From Pedosphaera sp. (GTDB taxonomy: Bacteria > Verrucomicrobiota > Verrucomicrobiia > Limisphaerales > SXTU01): DNA of 5,250 nt. Made by a program: the position numbers and the translations under genes. Shown in pieces: positions 1-5,250 of the stretch. Position 1 is the stretch's first letter. Every line of letters starts with the position of its first letter. The DNA lies in contig SIBB01000270.1 of NCBI GenBank assembly GCA_009695395.1, positions 1-5,250 on the forward strand. Reading direction: 5' to 3'. Under the pieces are notes generated by a model. That model was not told the DNA's origin. It did no database searches and worked only from the letters and a program-made list of their open reading frames with translations.

Positions 1-2
1 GG

Positions 3-1841
3 TTCGCGCCCTTCTACGTGGGCGGCTTCTCCCTCCAAGCCGCGGCGGCGACCAACCACTACTCCGCCACCAATGCCTTCCTCACCTCCGATGACCTCGC
101 CGAGCCGGGCTACCGCATCCGCTGCCGCAAGCTGATCCTGATCCCCGGCCAGAGCTTTGAAGCAGAGGAAGCGACGCTGTTCATTGGCAACGTGCCGGTG
201 ATGTATTGGCCGAAATACACGCGCAACCTCCAGGCGCACGGCGATTTCTGGGTGGTGACGCCGGGCTACCGGAGCCTTTACGGACCCTATGCGCTGGGCA
301 CGTATCATCGTGCATTCACGACGAACTTCAGCATGGACCTGCACCTCGACTACCGGCAGAAGCGCGGACTGGGCGTGGGACCGGACTTCAACTACGACGC
401 GGGCCGGTGGGGCCAAGGGGAGTTCAAGTTCTACTACGCGCATGACGACGCGGCCAACACGAACGCCATGGGAGGCCCTCTCAACAACGAGCGCCACCGC
501 ATCAGCTTCTCGCACCGCGTGGACATCCGCACGAACCTCACCTTCAAGGCCGTCATCCGCGAGCAGAGCGACGCTTTCCTCATCCGGGACTTCATTGAGC
601 ACGAGTATCAGCGGAACACCCAGCCCAACTCCTTCATCGAGGTGAGTCAGCTCTGGTCCAACTGGAGCCTCAACTTCCTCGCCCAGCCGCGCATCAACGA
701 CTTCTTTGAGACCGTCGAGCGGCTGCCCGACGTGAAGCTCACCGGCCTGCGCCAGCAAATCGGCGTCACCCCGCTCTTCTACGAGAGCGACAGCTCCGTG
801 GGCTATTACAAGCACGAGTTCGCGGACAACATTGCCAACAGCTTCGCGGCGGGCCGGGCGGACACCTATCACCAAGTGCTGCTGCCGCAGCAGTTCTTCG
901 GCTGGCTCAACGTCACGCCGCGCGTGGGCGGACGCTTCACCCATTACACCGAGACGGATGGCTTCGGAGCCACGACCACCGAGGCGAATCGCGGCGTGTT
1001 CAACACCGGCGTGGAAGTCACCTTCAAGCTGCATCGCACGCTGCCGAATCAGGAAATCCCGTGGCTCCAAGCCAAGGGCATTCGCCACATCATGGAACCC
1101 GGCGTCAACTACGCCTTTGTCCCCTCGCCGAACCGCCTGCCCACGACCCTCCCGCAGTTCGACACCGAGTCGGCCAGCCTGAGGCTGCTGCCCATCGAGT
1201 TCCCCGACTACAACGCGATTGACGCGGTGGACAGCCAGAACGTCTTCCGCCTCAGCCTCCGGAACCTCGTTCAAACGAAGCGCAACGACCGTATCGACAC
1301 GCTCCTGAACTGGGCGCTTTACACCGACTGGCGGGTGAAGCCGCGTGCCGGCCAGGGCACCTTCGCCGACGCCTTCTCCGACCTCGACTTCAAGCCGCGC
1401 GACTGGCTCACGCTCACTTCCGAGACGCGCTATGACATTGATAATGGCCGCATCCGGATCGCCGACCACCGCGCGACGATTGCGCCGGACGATCATTGGA
1501 GTCTCGCGCTGGGCCACCGTTACGTGCGCACCGACCCCGTGTTCTTCCCCGGTGCTGCGGGCAACAATCTCTTCACCTCCAGTTTTTTCTATCGCATCAA
1601 CGAGGACTACGCCTTCCGCACGCGGCACGCGTTCGAGGCGCGCGACGGGCGGATGGAGGAGCAATACTACACCGTCTATCGCGACTTCCGCAGCTGGGTG
1701 GGCGCGCTCACCTTCCGCGTGCGCGACCTGCGCAACGGCTCGCAGGACTACACCATCGGTGTGACCTTCAACCTGAAAGCCTTCCCCCGCTACAAGCTCG
1801 GCCAGGACCGCGACGAGCCGGCCTTCCTGCTCGGCGGGTAG
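3..1841 (+). CDS. lptD: LPS-assembly protein LptD (OstA), C-terminal part, 5' end outside window
   Basis: LptD is the outer-membrane beta-barrel that, with the lipoprotein LptE, inserts lipopolysaccharide into the outer leaflet at the end of the Lpt bridge. The frame is open from the first base triplet, so the 5' end is missing; 612 residues are visible. Residues about 30-70 finish the periplasmic LptA-like jelly-roll, with the family-typical run YRIRCRKLILIPG followed by LFIGNVPVMYWP. The rest alternates polar and aromatic or hydrophobic residues, as barrel strands do, and includes the LptD-like segment RHIMEPGVNYAFVP (residues 361-374). It ends with a strand YTIGVTFNLKAFP (583-595) plus a 17-residue tail. 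Only one cysteine is visible (residue 41), so the C-terminal cysteine pair used for disulfides in E. coli LptD is absent. The family call is from recognised motifs; I am confident of LptD rather than another barrel. No clear terminator follows it. Confidence 0.9.
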   Translation, partial: FAPFYVGGFSLQAAAATNHYSATNAFLTSDDLAEPGYRIRCRKLILIPGQSFEAEEATLFIGNVPVMYWPKYTRNLQAHGDFWVVTPGYRSLYGPYALGTYHRAFTTNFSMDLHLDYRQKRGLGVGPDFNYDAGRWGQGEFKFYYAHDDAANTNAMGGPLNNERHRISFSHRVDIRTNLTFKAVIREQSDAFLIRDFIEHEYQRNTQPNSFIEVSQLWSNWSLNFLAQPRINDFFETVERLPDVKLTGLRQQIGVTPLFYESDSSVGYYKHEFADNIANSFAAGRADTYHQVLLPQQFFGWLNVTPRVGGRFTHYTETDGFGATTTEANRGVFNTGVEVTFKLHRTLPNQEIPWLQAKGIRHIMEPGVNYAFVPSPNRLPTTLPQFDTESASLRLLPIEFPDYNAIDAVDSQNVFRLSLRNLVQTKRNDRIDTLLNWALYTDWRVKPRAGQGTFADAFSDLDFKPRDWLTLTSETRYDIDNGRIRIADHRATIAPDDHWSLALGHRYVRTDPVFFPGAAGNNLFTSSFFYRINEDYAFRTRHAFEARDGRMEEQYYTVYRDFRSWVGALTFRVRDLRNGSQDYTIGVTFNLKAFPRYKLGQDRDEPAFLLGG

Positions 1842-1930
1842 GCATGCGAGCAGGAGCGAAAACGTCACTCGGGTGAAGGAAGGGGGAGCCGCGGTTTGCG
1901 CATTGGGCTGACAAAAGGCAAAATGCCCTG

Positions 1931-1959
1931 TTGACACCTCGGTGCAACTTTGGTGTCAT
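1931..1959 (+). promoter_or_regulatory. sigma70-type promoter for rplU-rpmA
   Basis: A perfect -35 hexamer TTGACA (1931-1936) is followed by a 17-bp spacer and the -10 hexamer TGTCAT (1954-1959, 4 of 6 consensus bases), preceded by the extended -10 element TGG (1951-1953). Transcription would begin near 1966, giving a leader of about 21 nt before the rplU ATG at 1987. A 7-bp inverted repeat, TGACACC (1932-1938) and GGTGTCA (1952-1958), overlaps both promoter boxes and could be an operator or chance. The spacing and position fit a housekeeping promoter well; the start point is inferred. Confidence 0.7.
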
Positions 1960-1986
1960 CCGCCTCCCTTTTACGGGCACAAACTT

Positions 1987-2298
1987 ATGTATGCAGTTTT
2001 AGAAACAGGCGGGAAGCAGTATCGTGTCGTTGCTGGTGACACACTCGAGATCGAGCGGCTCGCCATCGAGGCCGGGCAGGTGGTCACGTTCGACCGCGTG
2101 TTGCTCGTCAATGCCGATGGCAAGCTCAGTGTCGGCAGCCCCACTGTTGCCTCGGCGACCGTGCTGGCCGACGTCGTCGCGCACAAGCGCGGCGTCAAAC
2201 TCATCGCCTTCAAGATGAAACGCCGCAAGGGCTACCACCGCACGGTGGGCCACCGGCAGGAACTTACGGTCGTCAAAATCAAGGAAATCAAAGCTTAA
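1987..2298 (+). CDS. rplU: 50S ribosomal protein L21
   Basis: This is bacterial L21 (bL21), a 23S rRNA-binding protein of the large subunit. The 103-residue product has the usual length. It starts MYAVLETGGKQYRV, the classic N-terminus of the family, and has the basic C-terminal signature KRRKGYHRTVGHRQ before a final VKIKEI strand. A GTG at 1942 would add 15 residues, but it lies inside the promoter and the extra residues do not resemble L21, so ATG 1987 is chosen. No Shine-Dalgarno sequence is visible upstream; the short predicted leader begins with a pyrimidine stretch (1963-1972). It is the first gene of a two-gene unit with rpmA, 39 bp downstream. Confidence 0.97.
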   Translation: MYAVLETGGKQYRVVAGDTLEIERLAIEAGQVVTFDRVLLVNADGKLSVGSPTVASATVLADVVAHKRGVKLIAFKMKRRKGYHRTVGHRQELTVVKIKEIKA

Positions 2299-2323
2299 GC
2301 GCGGGCTGGTCCTCCAGCCGCGC
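2299..2323 (+). other. intercistronic hairpin between rplU and rpmA
   Basis: Directly after the rplU stop codon, GCGC (2299-2302) plus GGCTGG (2304-2309) can pair with CCAGCC (2314-2319) plus GCGC (2320-2323). This gives a 10-bp stem with one bulged G (2303) and a TCCT loop. No U-run follows, so it is not an intrinsic terminator. It ends one base before the rpmA ribosome-binding site and could affect message stability or L27 translation; that role is inference. Confidence 0.5.
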
Positions 2324-2324
2324 C

Positions 2325-2331
2325 GGAAGGA
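2325..2331 (+). promoter_or_regulatory. ribosome-binding site of rpmA
   Basis: The purine run GGAAGGA lies 6 nt before the rpmA ATG and is a clear Shine-Dalgarno sequence. It is the only strong one among the first four genes with visible starts or leaders here, and it supports the ATG at 2338. Confidence 0.75.
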
Positions 2332-2337
2332 AATTTT

Positions 2338-2625
2338 ATGGCACACAAGAAAGGTCAAGGCAGTAGCCGCAACGGGCGCGATTCAAATTCGAAGCGCCGC
2401 GGCGTAAAGGCGTTCGGCGGCGAATACGTCTCCGCCGGCAGCATCATCGTCCGCCAGGTCGGCTCCAAGTTTAACGCGGGAGTCAACGTCGGCACCGGCC
2501 GCGACTGGACGCTGTTCGCCCTCGTGGACGGACACGTCAAGTTCGAGAAGGGCAAGCGCCGCGTCGGCGTCACCCCCCTCTCCGCTTCAGCAGCGGAGGC
2601 AGCGGCCACAGCGGCAACGAACTGA
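2338..2625 (+). CDS. rpmA: 50S ribosomal protein L27
   Basis: This is bacterial L27 (bL27), whose N-terminal tail reaches toward the peptidyl-transferase centre and helps position tRNA. The 95-residue product starts MAHKKGQGSSRNGRDSNSKR, the conserved family N-terminus, followed by GSIIVRQVGSKFNAG and VGTGRDWTLFALVDGHVKFE. There is no N-terminal propeptide of the type cleaved in Firmicutes. Residues 81-95 are an alanine-rich tail that makes the protein about 10 residues longer than the usual 85 or so, and this tail is encoded by 9-bp tandem repeats. It is cotranscribed with rplU by inference (39-bp gap, no terminator between) and followed 21 bp later by a strong terminator. Confidence 0.97.
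   Translation: MAHKKGQGSSRNGRDSNSKRRGVKAFGGEYVSAGSIIVRQVGSKFNAGVNVGTGRDWTLFALVDGHVKFEKGKRRVGVTPLSASAAEAAATAATN
2591..2617 (+). repeat. three imperfect 9-bp tandem repeats in the rpmA 3' end
   Basis: Three consecutive 9-bp units share CAGCGG: CAGCGGAGG, CAGCGGCCA and CAGCGGCAA. They are in frame and encode most of the alanine-rich C-terminal tail of L27. The pattern fits growth of the tail by slippage or short duplication, though GC-rich alanine codons alone could give a similar look. Confidence 0.6.
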
Positions 2626-2646
2626 CCTCGCCAGAGCGCTTTCACG

Positions 2647-2672
2647 GGCGAGGCTCCGGCCTCGCCTTTTTT
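2647..2672 (+). terminator. intrinsic terminator after rpmA
   Basis: A perfect 8-bp GC-rich stem, GGCGAGGC (2647-2654) with GCCTCGCC (2659-2666), has a TCCG loop and is followed at once by six T residues (2667-2672). This is a textbook Rho-independent terminator. It lies 21 bp past the rpmA stop codon and should end the rplU-rpmA transcript before obg. An upstream CCTCGCC (2626-2632) could compete for the first arm of the stem. Confidence 0.9.
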
Positions 2673-2722
2673 GTTGGTCACGGCAGATTCAAATCATGTG
2701 GACACCGACTGGAAGTGGTTCG

Positions 2723-2739
2723 ACGGCCTCGCAGGCCGT
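2723..2739 (+). other. short perfect inverted repeat in the rpmA-obg gap
   Basis: ACGGCCT (2723-2729) and AGGCCGT (2733-2739) form a perfect 7-bp stem with a CGC loop. No T-run follows, so it is not a typical terminator. It lies 52 bp before the obg start, in the gap that should hold the obg promoter, where I could find no convincing -35/-10 pair. The function is unknown. Confidence 0.4.
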
Positions 2740-2791
2740 GCCGGCTTCAGGTGGTCTCTCACGGTTGGCTCACTAGTTTCTTCCTCCTCTC

Positions 2792-4006
2792 ATGTTCGTT
2801 GACGAGATCAAAGTAATGGCGCGCGCCGGACACGGCGGTAGGGGTTGTATCGCGTTCTGCCGCGAGGCTTACCGCCCCAAGGGCGGGCCGGACGGCGGCA
2901 ATGGCGGGCGCGGCGGCAGCGTGATCCTCCAGGCGAACCACGACTTGAACAATCTCATCGGGCAATTCTACGTGCCTCGCTTGATCGCGGAGAAGGGCCA
3001 GCACGGCTTGGGCAAGGGCATGGATGGCCACGGGGGCAAGGATCTCATCGTGAACGTGCCCTGCGGCACGCTGGTCTGGAAGCTCCCGGACTCGCTTGAG
3101 GATGCCGTGACGTCCGAGGACGACTCGGATGACTCGGCAACGGCGCCGGTCGAGACTCGGAGAAGGTCCGTCGCGCAGCAGGAGCCGATGCTCATTCAGA
3201 CGGCGAAGCGGCCTTTGCTGCGCTTCGCGGGGAACGAGATGGCAGAGGAAGTTGACCTTTCAGCAGAGGACGATTCGCAGTCGGTCCGGATTGGGCCGGA
3301 CGATGCCGAGTTGGTCACCGACCTGACAGTTCACGGGCAGCAGTTCGTGCTCTGCAAGGGCGGTCGCGGCGGACAGGGCAACCGCAACTTCGCCACCGCC
3401 CGCAACCAGACCCCGCGCTTCGCACAGCCGGGCGAGGAGGGCGGCGCGGGCAACTACCGCTTCGAGCTGCGGATGATGGCCGATGTCGGCGTCGTCGGCT
3501 ATCCGAACGCCGGCAAGTCCACGTTGCTCACGGCCATCTCCCGCGCGCGCCCCAAGATTGCGGCCTATCCCTTCACCACGCTGACGCCGCAGGTGGGCAT
3601 TGTGGAATACACCGACTTCAAGCGCCTGACCCTCTGCGACGTGCCGGGACTCATCGAGGGCGCGCACGAGAACGTCGGCCTCGGCCACGCCTTCCTGCGC
3701 CACATCACGCGCTGTAAAATCCTCGTCATCCTCCTGGACATGGCGGGCACGGACGGGCGCGAGCCGTGGAACGATTACGCGCAGCTCTTGAACGAGCTGG
3801 AGCTTTACGACCCCGTGCTGATGGACAAGCCGCGCCTTGTCGTCGCGAACAAAATGGACGAGCCGGCGGCTGAGGCAAACCTGAAGAAGTTCAAGCGCCG
3901 CGTCCCGCGCACGCCCGTGCTGTCCATCTCGGCGGCGTTCGGCGAAGGCATTCCAAAGTTCAGGGACTCGATTCGCAAGGCGGTGGAAGCGGGCGCGACC
4001 GTTTGA
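2792..4006 (+). CDS. obg: Obg-family GTPase (ribosome assembly), with large internal insertion
   Basis: Obg (ObgE/CgtA) is a GTPase that binds the 50S subunit during late assembly and links it to growth and stress state. The N-terminal glycine-rich Obg domain starts MFVDEIKV, with PKGGPDGGNGGRGGS (29-43) and, after an insertion, KGGRGGQGN (189-197). The GTPase domain has G1 GYPNAGKST (236-244), the switch motif YPFTTLTP (259-266), G3 DVPGLIEGA (283-291), G4 NKMD (353-356) and G5 SAAFGEG (380-386). At 404 residues it is longer than a two-domain Obg (about 340) because about 75 residues (roughly 98-172), acidic and low in complexity, interrupt the Obg domain. No OCT or acidic C-terminal domain follows. 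An in-frame TAG at 2774-2776 lies just upstream, so ATG 2792 is the only reasonable start. No Shine-Dalgarno is present; a pyrimidine run (2777-2791) abuts the start. The family is certain; the insertion's role is unknown. Confidence 0.96.
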   Translation: MFVDEIKVMARAGHGGRGCIAFCREAYRPKGGPDGGNGGRGGSVILQANHDLNNLIGQFYVPRLIAEKGQHGLGKGMDGHGGKDLIVNVPCGTLVWKLPDSLEDAVTSEDDSDDSATAPVETRRRSVAQQEPMLIQTAKRPLLRFAGNEMAEEVDLSAEDDSQSVRIGPDDAELVTDLTVHGQQFVLCKGGRGGQGNRNFATARNQTPRFAQPGEEGGAGNYRFELRMMADVGVVGYPNAGKSTLLTAISRARPKIAAYPFTTLTPQVGIVEYTDFKRLTLCDVPGLIEGAHENVGLGHAFLRHITRCKILVILLDMAGTDGREPWNDYAQLLNELELYDPVLMDKPRLVVANKMDEPAAEANLKKFKRRVPRTPVLSISAAFGEGIPKFRDSIRKAVEAGATV

Positions 4007-4150
4007 AGTAGAATTTCTCGGTGCGACAACCCTAGCCTTGTGCAGCGTGCCGCCCTCCTTCATTATGAGGTTGTTATGGCGTCAAGGATGCGATCAGTCA
4101 CAAACATTCCCCGTTCGCGGACGCCTGTTAACAGAGAGAGATTTTGAGAC

Positions 4151-5209
4151 ATGGCCAATTTTGTTGATTTGATCCGTGGGTTGGTGGACGACGGCGAGGA
4201 GCTGAAGGCCACGGCGCGTTTCCGCCTGGGCAAGCTCATCGCCAAGGGCGGCATGGGCGTGGTCTATGAGGCCGAGCAGATCGGCGCGTATGGATTCGCC
4301 AAGAAGGTCGCCCTCAAGCTCATCGAGCCGTCCACCTCCGGGCAGGCCGAGGTCATCAAGGCGTTCATCGGCGAGGCGCGACTCGTGGCGCGGCTCGTCC
4401 ACCCGAACATCGCGCAGGTTTACAACCTCGGCCGCACCTCGAACCACATCTTCATCGTGATGGAGCACATCCACGGCTTGAACTGCCAGGATTTGCTGGG
4501 GCGGCTGGCGGCGCAGGGCTCGCGGCTGCCACGGGACTTCGCGGTTTACATCGTCCACCGCGTGCTGCGCGGGCTGGCTTACGCGCATGACATTTCTGGC
4601 GAGGATGGCAAGCCGCTGGGGCTCGTGCATCGGGACGCGCACTTGCGCAACATCCTCGTGAGCTATCAGGGCGACGTGAAGCTCACCGACTTCGGCATTG
4701 CCCGCGCGCAAGGCTTTCTGCCCAAGGACAGTCCCGATGTGATCATCGGCCGGCCGGACTTCATGAGCCCGGAGCAAATCACCGGGCAGCCGATAGACCA
4801 GCGCTCGGATGTGTTCACCGCCGGCGTGGCGCTGGCGACGTTGCTGCTGAACCACAATCCCTTCGCTGGCGAAAACCTGGAGGACACGCGCCGCCGGATC
4901 ACGACCGCGCCGCTGCCGGACTTCACCGTGCTGGACAGCCGCGTGGACGGCGAGTTGTGCGACATCCTCCGCAAGGCGCTGGAGCGGGACCCGGCCAAAC
5001 GCTACGCCGGCGCCGAGGCGATGATGAACGACGTGGAGCGCTACCTCTTCATCAACCGCGTCGGCCCGAACACGGAGAGCCTGCGCCGCTTCATGCAGGA
5101 TCTCATGGTTGCGCCGAACGAGACGCGCATGTTGCGCCGCGAAGATTTCAGCGACTCGACCCACATGGTGCTGCCGTCCACGACGGCGCTGCCGATGGTG
5201 GGGGTGTAG
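4151..5209 (+). CDS. soluble eukaryotic-type Ser/Thr protein kinase, divergent catalytic motifs
   Basis: This is a Hanks-type (PknB-like) protein kinase of 352 residues that would transfer phosphate from ATP to protein Ser/Thr in the cytoplasm. Its substrate cannot be told from sequence. The kinase domain spans about 24-300: glycine-rich loop AKGGMGVVYEA (31-41), ATP-binding Lys56 in VALK, helix-C Glu75, catalytic HRD (160-162) with Asn167, DFG (180-182), MSPEQ (205-209) and Asp220. The catalytic loop reads HRDAHLRN, lacking the usual lysine two residues after Asp162, and the P+1 segment reads GRPDFMSPE instead of GTPxYMSPE. No membrane segment, PASTA, WD40 or TPR domain is seen. The tail (about 301-352) is short and rich in Ser/Thr toward its end. 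An in-frame TGA at 4145-4147 supports ATG 4151; AGAGAGAG (4133-4140) is only a weak ribosome-binding site. The 144-bp gap after obg is less GC-rich and shows no clear terminator, so its own promoter is likely but not identified. Confidence 0.92.
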   Translation: MANFVDLIRGLVDDGEELKATARFRLGKLIAKGGMGVVYEAEQIGAYGFAKKVALKLIEPSTSGQAEVIKAFIGEARLVARLVHPNIAQVYNLGRTSNHIFIVMEHIHGLNCQDLLGRLAAQGSRLPRDFAVYIVHRVLRGLAYAHDISGEDGKPLGLVHRDAHLRNILVSYQGDVKLTDFGIARAQGFLPKDSPDVIIGRPDFMSPEQITGQPIDQRSDVFTAGVALATLLLNHNPFAGENLEDTRRRITTAPLPDFTVLDSRVDGELCDILRKALERDPAKRYAGAEAMMNDVERYLFINRVGPNTESLRRFMQDLMVAPNETRMLRREDFSDSTHMVLPSTTALPMVGV

Positions 5210-5250
5210 AAACCGCCTTCCCCTCCGCCGTGCCGGCCGCTATACGAAGC

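Noticed and set aside
1917..1927. Small hairpin GGCA/TGCC after lptD as a terminator.
   Set aside because: The stem is only 4 bp and no T-run follows; it sits just upstream of the rplU promoter.
1942..1986. GTG at 1942 as an upstream start for rplU, adding 15 residues.
   Set aside because: It lies between the -35 and -10 of the predicted promoter, and the L21 family begins at MYAV, encoded from 1987.
2696..2776. A 26-codon ORF in the rpmA-obg gap, with another overlapping one from GTG 2698 to 2802.
   Set aside because: Neither has a Shine-Dalgarno sequence or recognisable product, and their length is expected by chance in GC-rich DNA.
3260..4063. A 267-codon open frame on the minus strand across obg.
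   Set aside because: It is antisense to the conserved GTPase domain, has biased low-information composition, and shows no family motif.
4038..4066. Possible kinase promoter TTGTGC, 17 bp, CATTAT.
   Set aside because: The -35 matches only 3 of 6 consensus bases and the -10 only 4 of 6. It would also start the transcript at about 4073, inside the short upstream ORF's binding site. It is too weak to annotate.
4094..5164. A 356-codon open frame on the minus strand across the kinase gene.
   Set aside because: It mirrors the kinase codons in a GC-rich gene, and its translation is rich in Arg, Ala, His and Val with no recognisable domain. The + strand kinase has all family motifs.
5210..5250. Possible terminator or new gene start after the kinase.
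   Set aside because: The 41 bases show no convincing hairpin with T-run and no start with a ribosome-binding site; the window ends too soon.

Overview
The window reads as ordinary chromosomal housekeeping DNA from a GC-rich, LPS-making, diderm (Gram-negative-type) bacterium. LptD shows that an LPS transport machine is present. A GC-rich genome, an LptD without the enterobacterial C-terminal cysteine pair, an Obg with a large internal insertion and a soluble eukaryotic-type Ser/Thr kinase of a divergent class together suggest the Planctomycetota-Verrucomicrobiota-Chlamydiota superphylum, perhaps Verrucomicrobiota. This placement is inference and uses no database comparison. All five supported genes lie on the + strand.

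Layout. Positions 3-1841 hold the C-terminal 612 residues of LptD, the outer-membrane LPS translocon; its start lies before the window. A 145-bp gap follows, containing a good sigma70-type promoter (1931-1959) that drives rplU (ribosomal protein L21, 1987-2298) and rpmA (L27, 2338-2625). An intercistronic hairpin sits between these two genes, and a strong intrinsic terminator (2647-2672) closes the pair. After a 119-bp gap with no convincing promoter comes obg (2792-4006), a ribosome-assembly GTPase carrying an acidic insertion of about 75 residues. After a further 144-bp, less GC-rich gap comes a soluble Ser/Thr protein kinase (4151-5209). The last 41 bases (5210-5250) show nothing recognisable.

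How the genes relate. rplU-rpmA-obg is a widely conserved gene order that joins two large-subunit proteins to the GTPase that helps mature the 50S subunit. Here the order is kept, but a terminator separates the ribosomal-protein pair from obg. The kinase is a neighbour of obg with no demonstrated link to it. I found no rRNA, tRNA, CRISPR array, insertion sequence or phage gene. I did not find a clearly novel system. The points most worth a second look are the Obg insertion, the non-canonical catalytic and P+1 motifs of the kinase, and several RNA-structure candidates around the ribosomal-protein operon.
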